From CADCTP01 sp963849885 (GTDB lineage: Bacteria; Actinomycetota; Actinomycetes; Mycobacteriales; CADCTP01), in the NCBI GenBank assembly GCA_963849885.1, contig CAWKIV010000023.1, positions 1-64,000 on the forward strand: a DNA stretch of 64,000 nt, given 5' to 3'. The translations under genes and the position numbers were made by a program. The notes below the pieces were generated by a model that saw only the letters and a list, made by a program, of their open reading frames with translations, searched no databases and was not told where the DNA came from. Shown piece after piece: positions 26,913 through 34,872 of this stretch. Every line of letters begins with the position of its first letter. Positions within the stretch are counted from its first letter, which is position 1.

Positions 26913-27256
26913 CCCCAGATCTGGACCGGCCGCAGCTCGACCCCGCCGAACGGCGCCGGCACCTGCTTGGCCAGCTCCATCGCCTCGTCCAGGTCGGCGG
27001 CCTCGATGACGTAGAAGCCGCCCAGCGCCTCCTTGCTCTCCACGAAGGGGCCGTCGGTGACCGTGAAGCCGCCCGCGCCGTCCTTGCGGATGGTGGTCGC
27101 GGTGGTGGTCGCCTGCAGCGCCTGGCCGCCGGTCAGCCGCTCCCCGGCCGCCTGGGCGAAGTCGCCGTGCGCCTTCATGCCGGCCTCGATCTCGGCCGGG
27201 TCGCCCTCGAACCAGTTCTTCTCGTCCTCGTAGATCAGGACCACGTACTGCGCCAT
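26909..27256 (-). CDS. YCII-related (DGPF domain) protein
   Basis: A 115-residue ferredoxin-like fold protein. It begins MAQYVVLIYEDEKNWFEGDP and carries the DGPF signature in TVTDGPFVESKEALGGFYVIEAADLDEAMELAKQVP, and ends VELRPVQIWG. The start ATG 27256 follows ggggaggg. The open frame extends upstream without gene-like content. Its stop overlaps the sigma factor start, so translation is coupled. In ECF42 systems the DGPF protein is the conserved genomic partner. Whether it senses a signal for the sigma factor is not known. Confidence 0.92.
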   Translation of the reverse strand: MAQYVVLIYEDEKNWFEGDPAEIEAGMKAHGDFAQAAGERLTGGQALQATTTATTIRKDGAGGFTVTDGPFVESKEALGGFYVIEAADLDEAMELAKQVPAPFGGVELRPVQIWG

Positions 27257-27356
27257 CTGGCGTCCCTCCCCCTCACTCCGGGCCCGCCGGTCGGGCCTCG
27301 ACGCTCCTCCCGACGAACGACCTGCGCCGGGATCGACAACCCCGTCGAACCTTTTT

Positions 27357-27701
27357 CTACCGGTCCGGCACGCGGCCGGAGACCGCCGCGGCCGGGTAGC
27401 GGGTGGCATTCGCCGCCAGCTTCGCCGCCGCGGCCGCGCCGAGGTCGACGCCGAGCACGTCGGCGAGCAGCACCAGGTAGAGCTGGACGTCCGCCAGCTC
27501 CTCGCCCAGCCGGCTGCGCAGCGGCTCCTGCGCCGCCCGCGCCCGGACCTCGTCCGCCGGCAGCCACTGCACCAGCTCGGCCAGCTCCCCGACCTCGCCG
27601 ACGAGCGCGAGCAGCACCGACTTCGGGTCGTGGAAGCGTCCCCACTCCCGCTCGTCGACGAACGCCCGCATCCCCGCCCGCAACTCCCCCAGCCCGGTCA
27701 C
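27357..27701 (-). CDS. MazG-like nucleotide pyrophosphohydrolase
   Basis: A 114-residue all-alpha NTP pyrophosphatase. The metal-binding pattern is visible: LALVGEVGELAELVQW (ExxE) and RSRLGEELADVQLYLVLLADVLG (EELAD). These match the short RS21-C6/dCTP-pyrophosphatase-like branch, which hydrolyses non-canonical dNTPs to monophosphates. The GTG start at 27701 gives a normal N-terminus (VTGLGELRAGMRAFVDEREWGRFHDPKS). It is divergent from the AlkZ-like gene 54 bases away. Both are genome-maintenance functions, but shared regulation is only suggested by position. Confidence 0.88.
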   Translation of the reverse strand: MTGLGELRAGMRAFVDEREWGRFHDPKSVLLALVGEVGELAELVQWLPADEVRARAAQEPLRSRLGEELADVQLYLVLLADVLGVDLGAAAAAKLAANATRYPAAAVSGRVPDR

Positions 27702-27742
27702 GCCAGCAGTCTGGCGTACGCGGAACTGTCGGTGGGGGGCTC

Positions 27743-27748
27743 TAGCGT
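27743..27748 (+). promoter_or_regulatory. Putative -10 box of a leaderless AlkZ-like transcript
   Basis: TAGCGT ends 7 bases before GTG 27756 and no Shine-Dalgarno sequence exists, a leaderless arrangement. No convincing -35 element is seen. Confidence 0.4.
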
Positions 27749-27755
27749 CACCCCC

Positions 27756-28850
27756 GTGACCGTTCCGGTGCTGACCGATCGCGAGCTGGGCCGGGCGACG
27801 CTCGGCCGGCAGCTGCTGCTGGAGCGGGCACCGCTGCCGGCCGCCGAGGCGATCGAGCGGCTGGTCGGGCTGCAGGCGCAGGCGCCGCTGGCGCCGTACG
27901 TCGGGCTGTGGAGCCGGCTGGTCGGCTTCCGCGCCGCCGAGCTGACCGGCCTGCTCGAGTCGCGGGCCGCCGTCCGCGGCTCCTTCATGCGGGCGACCGT
28001 GCACCTGATGACGGCCCGCGACGCCCTGGCCGTCCGCCCGGTCGTGCAGTCCGTGCTGGAGCGGGCCTTCCATTCGCAGTTCGGCAAGCTCATCGCCGGC
28101 CTCGACCTCCCCGCGGTGTCCGCCCGCGCCGCGGCGCTGGTCGCCGAGCAGCCGCTCACCCGGGTCCGCCTGGGTGACGCGCTCGCCGAGCGCTGGCCGG
28201 ACGCCGGCGCCTCCACCCTCAGCTACGCGGCGAGCTACCTGGTGCCGCTCGTCCAGGTGCCGCCCCGCGGGCTGTGGGGCCGCAGCGGGCCGGCCGTGCT
28301 GACCACGCTGGAGTCCTGGCTGGACCGTCCCCTCGACCCGGACCCGGCGCCGGACGGGCTGGTCCGGCGGTATCTCGCCGCCTTCGGCCCGGCGTCGGTC
28401 CGCGACGTGGCGGTGTGGTCCGGGCTCGCCGGGATGCGCGAGGTGGTCGACCGGCTCCGGCCCGGGCTGCGGGTCTTCCGGTCGGCGGCCGGGACGGAGC
28501 TGCTGGACGTGCCGGACGGGCCGCTGCCGGGCGCCGACGTGCCGGCGCCGCCGCGGTTCCTCCCCGAGTACGACAACGTGCTGCTCTCGCACGCGGACCG
28601 GTCCCGGGTCATCGCCGGCCGCCGCCGGGTGCCGCTGCCGCCGGGCAACGGCGCGGTCGTCGGCACCCTGCTGGTCGACGGCGTGTGGTCGGCGACGTGG
28701 CGCACCGTGGAGCCGGCGACCCTGGTGGTCGAGCCGTTCCGGCGGCTGACGGCTCGGGACGCGGACGAGGTCACCGCCGAGGGCCTGCGCCTGCTCGCCT
28801 TCACCCGCCCCGACGGCCCGCCGGACGTCCAGATCCTCCGCCCGGCCTGA
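27756..28850 (+). CDS. AlkZ-like winged-helix DNA glycosylase family protein (HTH_42/DUF1006)
   Basis: A 364-residue protein of the HTH_42 family, which includes Streptomyces AlkZ and E. coli YcaQ (AlkX), glycosylases acting on bulky or crosslinked lesions. The AlkZ-type catalytic QxQ motif is present as Gln40-Ala-Gln42 (RLVGLQAQAPLAPYVGLWSR). Next come SFMRATVHLMTARDAL and a winged-helix region around residues 130-180. The segment FLPEYDNVLLSHADRSRVI (about 270-288) is also characteristic. The GTG start follows a -10-like TAGCGT. The protein is full length. Substrate range cannot be read from sequence. Members act in self-resistance or general crosslink repair. Confidence 0.8.
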   Translation: MTVPVLTDRELGRATLGRQLLLERAPLPAAEAIERLVGLQAQAPLAPYVGLWSRLVGFRAAELTGLLESRAAVRGSFMRATVHLMTARDALAVRPVVQSVLERAFHSQFGKLIAGLDLPAVSARAAALVAEQPLTRVRLGDALAERWPDAGASTLSYAASYLVPLVQVPPRGLWGRSGPAVLTTLESWLDRPLDPDPAPDGLVRRYLAAFGPASVRDVAVWSGLAGMREVVDRLRPGLRVFRSAAGTELLDVPDGPLPGADVPAPPRFLPEYDNVLLSHADRSRVIAGRRRVPLPPGNGAVVGTLLVDGVWSATWRTVEPATLVVEPFRRLTARDADEVTAEGLRLLAFTRPDGPPDVQILRPA

Positions 28851-28853
28851 AGA

Positions 28854-29753
28854 TCAGCGTTCGGCGAGGCCGCCGAGCACCGGCTTCACGTCGAGCACCG
28901 GCGTGCCGTCCAGCGCCTCCAGCCCGCCGACCCGCAGCCGCGCGCCGTCGACCGCGAGCACCGTCACCCGGTGCAGGCCGATCGGGTTGGGCCGGTCCGG
29001 CGAGCGGGTGCTGAAGACGCCGGTGACGGGGCGGGTGGCGTCGCCGCGCGGGTGGACCGACAGCACGCCCCGGTCGGCCCGGTCCAGCCAGGTCAGCACG
29101 ATCAGCTCGGCACCGGGCGCGATGTCCCGGTACGCCTCGGCCAGGCCCGGCTCGAAGGCGATCGTGCAGTCCGGCGCGCCCTCGTCGCCCTGCTTGGGCG
29201 CGGCGGCCCGGTCGGTCAGCGGCGACTCGACCCGGCCGACCGGCCGCACCAGGTGTCCGGCCGCCGCGGACCCGCCGAGCACCTCGGCGTACGCGGCCAG
29301 CGAGCGGGTGTAGCGGCTGAGGTGCGGCGCCAGCGCGGCCAGCGCGACCGCCGCGGCCTCCCGGTCCCGGCCGGCGCTGGCCAGGGCGAGGGCCAGGAAC
29401 GCGGCCACGGCGTCGTCCAGGTCGTCGGAGCCGGCGTCCCGCTCGGCGGTCAGCAGCGCCACGCTCTCCTCGACCTGGCCGAGGTTGCGCAGCGAGCTGG
29501 CCAGCTGGATCACCGCCCGGCGGCGCCCCGGCCCGGCCAGGCCGGCGTCCAGCGCCTGGCGGTAGCCGTCCACGGCCCGCGCCGGGTCACCGGTCGAGTC
29601 GTACGCGGAGGCCAGCTCGAACGGCCCGACCGGGTCGCCGGGCGGCAGCTCCGCGACCAGCGCCGCCATCGCCGCGACGAAGTCGCTCTCCGACCGCTCG
29701 TCGACCGACCCCCACAGCTCGTCCAGCCGCCGGTCCCACTCCGCCCTGTCCAT
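28854..29753 (-). CDS. TPR-like domain fused to TrmO-type (TsaA) methyltransferase
   Basis: A 299-residue two-domain protein. Residues 1-150 are tetratricopeptide-like helices (FELASAYDSTGDPARAVDGYRQALDAGLAG, RRRAVIQLASSLRNLGQVEESVALLTAE). Residues 163-299 match TrmO/YaeB, the SAM-dependent N6-methyltransferase acting on t6A37 of tRNA: VRPVGRVESPLTDRAAAPKQGDEG, ELIVLTWLDRADR, and the signature GVFSTRSPDRPNPIGLHRV, which lines the SAM site. Stand-alone TrmO lacks the TPR half. The TPR might recruit a partner protein or tRNA. Start ATG 29753. It converges with the AlkZ-like gene with a 3-base gap. Confidence 0.82.
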   Translation of the reverse strand: MDRAEWDRRLDELWGSVDERSESDFVAAMAALVAELPPGDPVGPFELASAYDSTGDPARAVDGYRQALDAGLAGPGRRRAVIQLASSLRNLGQVEESVALLTAERDAGSDDLDDAVAAFLALALASAGRDREAAAVALAALAPHLSRYTRSLAAYAEVLGGSAAAGHLVRPVGRVESPLTDRAAAPKQGDEGAPDCTIAFEPGLAEAYRDIAPGAELIVLTWLDRADRGVLSVHPRGDATRPVTGVFSTRSPDRPNPIGLHRVTVLAVDGARLRVGGLEALDGTPVLDVKPVLGGLAER

Positions 29754-29883
29754 CCCCACAGCCTGACACCACCCCGTCCTCCGCCCGGGCCCACCCGCCA
29801 TCCGCCGCGAAGCGATCCGGTGCCTGACCGGACACCGGACCTGCGCAGCACCGCACCGGAGACGTCGGCGGACGGGTCGGTCC

Positions 29884-30648
29884 ATGGCGAAGCCGACCAG
29901 CCCGCCGCCGACGACCACCGGCCGACCGCACAATGGCCGGGTGCTGCTCAAGGCCTGCCTCAACGGTCCCCGCCGCCCGGCGGACCACCCGGCGCTGCCG
30001 GTGACGCCGGCCGAGCTGGCCGCGGCGGCCGCCGCCGCGGTCGCCGCCGGCGCCGACGCGCTGCACGTCCACCCCAAGGACCGCTCGGGCGCCGACACCC
30101 TCGACGGCGCCGCGGTGGCCGCCACGCTCGCGGCCGTCCGGGCCGCCGTACCGGGCACGCCCGTCGGCGTCACCACCGGCGCCTGGGCGGCGGCCGGTCC
30201 CGCGGCCCGCCGGGCGGCGGTGCGCGGCTGGTCGGCGCTGCCCGACTTCGCCTCGGTCAACTGGCACGAGGACGGGTCGGCGGAGCTGGCCGCCGACCTG
30301 CTCGACCGCGGCGTCGGCGTGGAGGCCGGCCTGTGGACGCCGGCGGCGGTCCAGGCGTGGCTCGCCTGGCCGGACCGCGGTCGCTGCCTCCGGGTGCTGC
30401 TGGAGGTCATGGCCGACGAGCCGGCACCCGTCGACGCCGCCCGCCGGCTGGTCGCCGCCCTGGGCACCGACCCCGGCGTGCCGGTCCTGCTGCACGGCGA
30501 GGGCGCCGCCGCGTGGCCGGTCCTCCGCGACGCCATCCGCCTCGGCCTGGACGCCCGCATCGGCCTCGAGGACACCCTGGCGCTGCCGGACGGCTCACCA
30601 GCCGCGGACAACGCCGCGCTCGTCACCGCCGCCCGCGCCCTCCTCTGA
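29884..30648 (+). CDS. BKACE family beta-keto acid cleavage enzyme (DUF849)
   Basis: A TIM-barrel enzyme of the 3-keto-5-aminohexanoate cleavage family, which condenses a beta-keto acid with acetyl-CoA. VLLKACLNG opens strand 1. The zinc-binding HVHPKD follows strand 2. VTTGAW and FASVNWHEDG follow later strands, then VGVEAGLWT, and RIGLEDTLALPDG closes the barrel. At 254 residues it is somewhat shorter than classic members (about 270-300), with a reduced active-site lid. ATG 29884 gives a Pro/Thr-rich lead of 19 residues. GTG 29941 (VLLKACLNG) is an equally likely start. Its substrate is unknown. Confidence 0.82.
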   Translation: MAKPTSPPPTTTGRPHNGRVLLKACLNGPRRPADHPALPVTPAELAAAAAAAVAAGADALHVHPKDRSGADTLDGAAVAATLAAVRAAVPGTPVGVTTGAWAAAGPAARRAAVRGWSALPDFASVNWHEDGSAELAADLLDRGVGVEAGLWTPAAVQAWLAWPDRGRCLRVLLEVMADEPAPVDAARRLVAALGTDPGVPVLLHGEGAAAWPVLRDAIRLGLDARIGLEDTLALPDGSPAADNAALVTAARALL

Positions 30649-30649
30649 C

Positions 30650-30819
30650 GTGATCCGGTCAGGCTCGGGCGTCGCGATGTCGGCCCTCGTCCGCGAGTGG
30701 ATCGAGCTCGAGCTGACCGCCCTGAGCACGACCAGCCGATCTCCCGCGCCGACGCCCTCCGCGCGCTCGCCTCGCTCCGCCCCTCGGCGGCGCCGCCTGA
30801 CCCCGTCGACGACGGGTAG
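30650..30819 (+). pseudogene. Possible ribbon-helix-helix (CopG-like) antitoxin fragment, frameshifted
   Basis: Starting at the end of the BKACE gene, one frame reads GVAMSALVREWIELELTAL, the usual second helix of CopG-type antitoxins. One frame over the sequence continues DQPISRADALRALASLRPSAAPP to a stop at 30819. Together they resemble the C-terminal half of a small ribbon-helix-helix protein, without the N-terminal beta strand. No toxin gene is adjacent. Recognition is by eye and weak. Confidence 0.35.
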
Positions 30820-30852
30820 CGGGTGGCAACGTTGGGACGGCCCTACCTCAGG

Positions 30853-31779
30853 TCAGAGGAAGCGGTGCATGACGTGGAGGCCGACCGGGCCCTGCACCGG
30901 ATGGTCGAAGGCGCCGGGCACGGTCCCGACGATGTCGAAGCCGAGGGACCGCCAGAGCGCGACGGCACCGGCGTTGGTCTCCACGACGGCGTTGAACTGC
31001 ATCGCCCGGTAGCCGTCGGCCCGCGCCTGCTCGAGCACGTGCTCGGCGAGGATCCGGCCGATCCCGCGGCCGCCGTGCGCCGGGTCGACCATGAAGCCGG
31101 CGTTGGCCACGGACGCGCCGGGGCCGGCCTGGTTGGGGTGGGTCTCCGCGGTGCCGAGCACGGTGCCGTCGGCGTCGACCGCGACCACCGTCCGGCCGGG
31201 CGGCTCGCGCATCCACTTGGCCCGGGCGGCGGGCTCGGGGGTGTCGCGGTCCCAGGTGTACGTGTCCCCCGCCGCGATGATTCCGCGCAGGAACGGCCAG
31301 ATGGCCGGCCAGTCCTCCGCCGTGGCCGCCCGGACGGTGACCTCACCGTCGACCCGCGACGGTCGCGGCTCGGGCCCGAGCTCCTCGAAGAGCGTGATCT
31401 GCAGCCCGGCCGGCGCCGCCAGCCGCGCGTTGAGCGACCGCCACGGCGTCACGGTCGGCGGCGCGATCTCCGTCGCCCCGGCCGCGGTCAGCTCCGCGGT
31501 GCGGGTCCGGCTGTCGTCCACCTCGAACGCGACCCGCAGCCGCGGCGCCACGTCCCGGCCGGGGCCGACCTCGACCTCGTCGATGTACCGCCGCTGAGCC
31601 GGGTTGGCCAGCTCCAACGTCGCCCGGCCGGCGTCGAGGATCGTGACGTGCGCCCCGCCCGGCCCGGCGATCGCCTCCCGCTCCGCCATCCCGAGCACGT
31701 CCCGGTAGAAGGCGACCGCCTCCGCGTAGTCCGCTGCATCGACTGTCGCCACCACCAACCGCAGCTGCCGGACCGCCAC
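30853..31779 (-). CDS. Fused glyoxalase/VOC domain and GNAT acetyltransferase
   Basis: A 308-residue fusion. Residues 1-130 are a vicinal-oxygen-chelate fold (LRLVVATVDAADYAEAVAFYRDVLGM, GGAHVTILDAGRATLELAN, LRVAFEVDDSRTRTAELTAAG). Residues 140-308 are a GNAT acetyltransferase with RAATAEDWPAIWPFLR and acetyl-CoA loop NAGFMVDPAHGGRGIGRILAEHVLEQ, then NAVVETNAGAVALWRSLGFDIVGTVPGAF. The GTG start at 31779 follows ggaggtgtc. The VOC half could bind the molecule that the GNAT half acetylates, as in resistance proteins. This is inference. It lies downstream of nrdJ but behind a strong hairpin, so it is probably a separate unit. Confidence 0.88.
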   Translation of the reverse strand: MAVRQLRLVVATVDAADYAEAVAFYRDVLGMAEREAIAGPGGAHVTILDAGRATLELANPAQRRYIDEVEVGPGRDVAPRLRVAFEVDDSRTRTAELTAAGATEIAPPTVTPWRSLNARLAAPAGLQITLFEELGPEPRPSRVDGEVTVRAATAEDWPAIWPFLRGIIAAGDTYTWDRDTPEPAARAKWMREPPGRTVVAVDADGTVLGTAETHPNQAGPGASVANAGFMVDPAHGGRGIGRILAEHVLEQARADGYRAMQFNAVVETNAGAVALWRSLGFDIVGTVPGAFDHPVQGPVGLHVMHRFL

Positions 31780-31816
31780 CGTGACACCTCCGTCCGATCG
31801 CGACGCGCTGCTCGAT

Positions 31817-31850
31817 GCCGGGTCCGGTCCCCTGCGGGACCGGACCCGGC
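31817..31850 (-). terminator. Hairpin terminator downstream of nrdJ
   Basis: A perfect 15-bp stem (gccgggtccggtccc and complement) with a 4-base loop ctgc begins 6 bases past the nrdJ stop. No U-tract follows. It separates the nrdR-nrdJ operon from the VOC-GNAT gene. Confidence 0.75.
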
Positions 31851-31855
31851 TCCGG

Positions 31856-34705
31856 TCAGCTGCAGCCGGAGGTGGATCCGCAGCCCTCGCAGACGTAGCA
31901 GGAGCCGGCCGGGCGCATCTTGGTGCCGCAGGTGAAGCAGAGCGGGGCATCGGCGACGGTGCCCTGCTGCAGCTCCAGCAGCTCGGTGGAGGAGTGCACC
32001 TCGACCGGGGCCGGCTTCGCGGCGGCCTCCGGCGCGTCGGCCGTCTCGTGGTGCTTCTCCACCGGGGCCGAGGAGCGCAGCGCCTCGACGTCCACTTCGG
32101 ACTCGTCCGTCACGTCGTCCGACCCGTACGACCCGGCAACGGTCGCCGCCCGCTCCTCGGCGGTGAAGATGCCGAGGTCGGCCCGCTTCTCGAACGGCAG
32201 GTAGTCCAGCGCCAGCCGGCGGAACAGGTAGTCCATCACCGACGACGCGATCCGGATGTCCGGGTCGTCGGTCATGCCGGCCGGGTCGAAGCGCATGTTG
32301 ACGAACTTCGACACGTACGTCTCCAGCGGCACCCCGTACTGCAGGGCGATGGAGATGGCGATGGAGAAGGCGTCCATCACGCCGGCCAGCGTGGAGCCCT
32401 GCTTGGACATCTTCACGAAGAGCTCGCCGAGGCCGTCGTCCGGGTACGACGACGAGGTGGCGTAGCCCTCCGCGCCGGCCACGGAGAAGGACACCGTCTG
32501 GGACGGGCGCTTCTTCGGCAGCCGCTTGCGGGTCGGCCGGTATTCCACCACCGGCGCCGGCGCGTCCTCCGCCGCGGCCGGCTTCTTCTGCGTGGACAGC
32601 GGCTGCCCGACCTTGCAGTTGTCCCGGTAGATGGCCAGCGCCTTGAGGCCGAGCTCCCAGCCGGACCGGTAGATCTCCTCGATGTCCTCGACCGTCGCCG
32701 CCTCCGGCATGTTCACGGTCTTGGAGATCGCGCCGGAGATGAACGGCTGCACCGCGGCCATCATCCGCACGTGGCCCATCGGGGAGATGGACCGCTTGCC
32801 CATCGCGCAGTCGAAGACCCCGTAGTGCTCGGCGCGCAGGCCCGGCGCGTCCACCACGTGGCCGTGCTCGGCGACGTACTCGACGATCGCCTCGACCTGC
32901 TCCTCCTGGTAGCCGAGCGACCGCAGCGCCCGCGGCACCGTCTGGTTGACGATCTGCATCGAGCCGCCGCCGACCAGCTTCTTGAACTTCACCAGCGAGA
33001 AGTCCGGCTCGATCCCGGTGGTGTCGCAGTCCATCATGAAGCCGATCGTGCCGGTGGGCGCGAGCACCGAGGCCTGCGCGTTGCGCCAGCCGTTGTCGGC
33101 GCCGATCGCGATCCCGCGCTGCCACTGCTCGGTGGCCAGCCGCAGCACGTCCGCGTCGTCCGCGCCGATCGGGCGGACCGAGTCGCTCGCCGCCGCGTGC
33201 TTGCGCATCACCCGCTGGTGGGCCGAGGCGTTGCGGGCGTAGCCGTCGTACGCCCCGACCACGCCGGCCAGCTCGGCCGACCGCCGGTACGCCGTGCCGG
33301 TCATCAGCGAGGTGATCGCCGCGGCCAGCGCCCGGCCGCCGTCGGAGTCGTACGCGTGGCCGGTCGCCATCAGCAGCGCGCCGAGGTTGGCGTAGCCGAT
33401 GCCGAGCTGCCGGTAGGCCCGGGTGGTCTCGCCGATCGCCTCGGTCGGGAAGTCGGCGAAGCAGATCGAGATGTCCATCGCGGTGATGACCAGCTCGACC
33501 GCCTTGACGAAGGTCGGGCCGTCGAACGTGCCGTCCTCGCGCAGGAACCGCATCAGGTTGAGCGAGGCCAGGTTGCAGGACGAGTTGTCCAGGCTCATGT
33601 ACTCCGAGCACGGGTTGCTCGCGGTGATCCGGCCGGTCTCCGGGTTGGTGTGCCAGTCGTTGATGGTGTCGTCGTACTGGATCCCGGGGTCGGCGCACTC
33701 CCACGCCGCCTGGGCCATCTTGTGGAACAGCTGGCGGGCGTCGACGGTCTCGATGACCTCGTGCGTCAACCGCGCCCGCAGCCCGAACGGCTTGCTGTCG
33801 GCCACCGCCCGCATGAACTCGTCGGAGACGCGGACGGAGTTGTTGGCGTTCTGGTACTGGACGCTGGTGATGTCCTTGCCACCGAGGTCCATGTCGAAGC
33901 CGGCGTCCCGGAGGACCCGGATCTTCTCCTCCTCCGAGCGCTTGGTCTCGATGAACTCCTCGACGTCCGGGTGGTCGACGTCGAGCACGACCATCTTGGC
34001 CGCCCGCCGGGTGGCGCCGCCGGACTTGATCGTCCCGGCGCTGGCGTCCGCGCCGCGCATGAAGCTGACCGGGCCGGACGCGGTGCCGCCGCTGGACAGC
34101 AGCTCCTTGGAGCTGCGGATGCGGGAGAGGTTGAGCCCGGCGCCGGAACCGCCCTTGAAGATCAGGCCTTCCTCGCGATACCAGTTCAGGATCGAGTCCA
34201 TGGTGTCGTCGACCGCGAGGATGAAGCAGGCACTGACCTGCTGCGGCGCCGGCGTCCCGACGTTGAACCAGACCGGCGAGTTGAAGCTGAAGACCTGGTG
34301 GACCAGCATCCAGGTCAGCTCGTGCTCGAAGACCTCGGCGTCCTCGGCGGCGGCGAAGTAGCCGTGCTCCTCGCCGGCCCGCCGGTAGCTGTGCACCACC
34401 CGGTCGACCAGCTGGCGCAGGCTCGACTCGCGCTGGTCGCTGCCGACCGCGCCGCGGAAGTACTTCGAGGTCACGATGTTGGTCGCGTTGATCGACCAGA
34501 AGTCGGGGAACTCGACGCCGCGCTGCTCGAAATTCACCGAGCCGTCGCGCCAGTTGGTCATGACGACGTCGCGCCGCTGCCAGGTGACCTCGTCGTACGG
34601 GTGCACGCCGGGAGTCGTGTAGACGCGCTCGACCCGCAGCCCCCCGCCCGGGCGCGACCGCGGCGTGTCGCCGCCGTCCTGCCGGGTGCCGACGATCTCC
34701 GTCAT
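31856..34705 (-). CDS. nrdJ: Vitamin B12-dependent class II ribonucleotide reductase
   Basis: A 949-residue class II ribonucleoside-diphosphate reductase that uses adenosylcobalamin to generate the thiyl radical and supplies dNTPs without oxygen. Visible features: the substrate-site region FSFNSPVWFNVG, VSACFILAVDD, FKGGSGAGLNLSRIRSS, PCSEYMSLDNSSCNLASLNLMRF (active-site Cys and Asn), NAQASVLAPTGTIGFMMDCDTTGIEPDFSLVKFKKL, and C-terminal redox and zinc cysteines (CFTCGTKMRPAGSCYVCEGCGSTSGCS). ATG 34705 is chosen because aaggaaggg lies upstream. It follows nrdR on the same strand after 167 bases. No cobalamin riboswitch elements are visible in that gap. Confidence 0.96.
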   Translation of the reverse strand: MTEIVGTRQDGGDTPRSRPGGGLRVERVYTTPGVHPYDEVTWQRRDVVMTNWRDGSVNFEQRGVEFPDFWSINATNIVTSKYFRGAVGSDQRESSLRQLVDRVVHSYRRAGEEHGYFAAAEDAEVFEHELTWMLVHQVFSFNSPVWFNVGTPAPQQVSACFILAVDDTMDSILNWYREEGLIFKGGSGAGLNLSRIRSSKELLSSGGTASGPVSFMRGADASAGTIKSGGATRRAAKMVVLDVDHPDVEEFIETKRSEEEKIRVLRDAGFDMDLGGKDITSVQYQNANNSVRVSDEFMRAVADSKPFGLRARLTHEVIETVDARQLFHKMAQAAWECADPGIQYDDTINDWHTNPETGRITASNPCSEYMSLDNSSCNLASLNLMRFLREDGTFDGPTFVKAVELVITAMDISICFADFPTEAIGETTRAYRQLGIGYANLGALLMATGHAYDSDGGRALAAAITSLMTGTAYRRSAELAGVVGAYDGYARNASAHQRVMRKHAAASDSVRPIGADDADVLRLATEQWQRGIAIGADNGWRNAQASVLAPTGTIGFMMDCDTTGIEPDFSLVKFKKLVGGGSMQIVNQTVPRALRSLGYQEEQVEAIVEYVAEHGHVVDAPGLRAEHYGVFDCAMGKRSISPMGHVRMMAAVQPFISGAISKTVNMPEAATVEDIEEIYRSGWELGLKALAIYRDNCKVGQPLSTQKKPAAAEDAPAPVVEYRPTRKRLPKKRPSQTVSFSVAGAEGYATSSSYPDDGLGELFVKMSKQGSTLAGVMDAFSIAISIALQYGVPLETYVSKFVNMRFDPAGMTDDPDIRIASSVMDYLFRRLALDYLPFEKRADLGIFTAEERAATVAGSYGSDDVTDESEVDVEALRSSAPVEKHHETADAPEAAAKPAPVEVHSSTELLELQQGTVADAPLCFTCGTKMRPAGSCYVCEGCGSTSGCS

Positions 34706-34872
34706 GACCTGGTCCCTTCCTTGGCTCTCGGTATTCGGCGGCGCCCCCCTGGTCGCGGCCGGTGGTGCGGAGGTGCTGGTCGTGCGGCGGATCGCGGTCC
34801 CGTCCCCGGGGTCGTGCTCGGTGCTGTCGTGCCGGCTGCGATCGCGGTCCCGGCGGCGGCCGGTCCGGGCGG

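Noticed and set aside
34706..34872. Cobalamin riboswitch upstream of nrdJ
   Set aside because: The gap between nrdR and nrdJ shows no B12-box-like or other conserved riboswitch segments. Only a short direct repeat (gatcgcggtcccg, twice) was seen.
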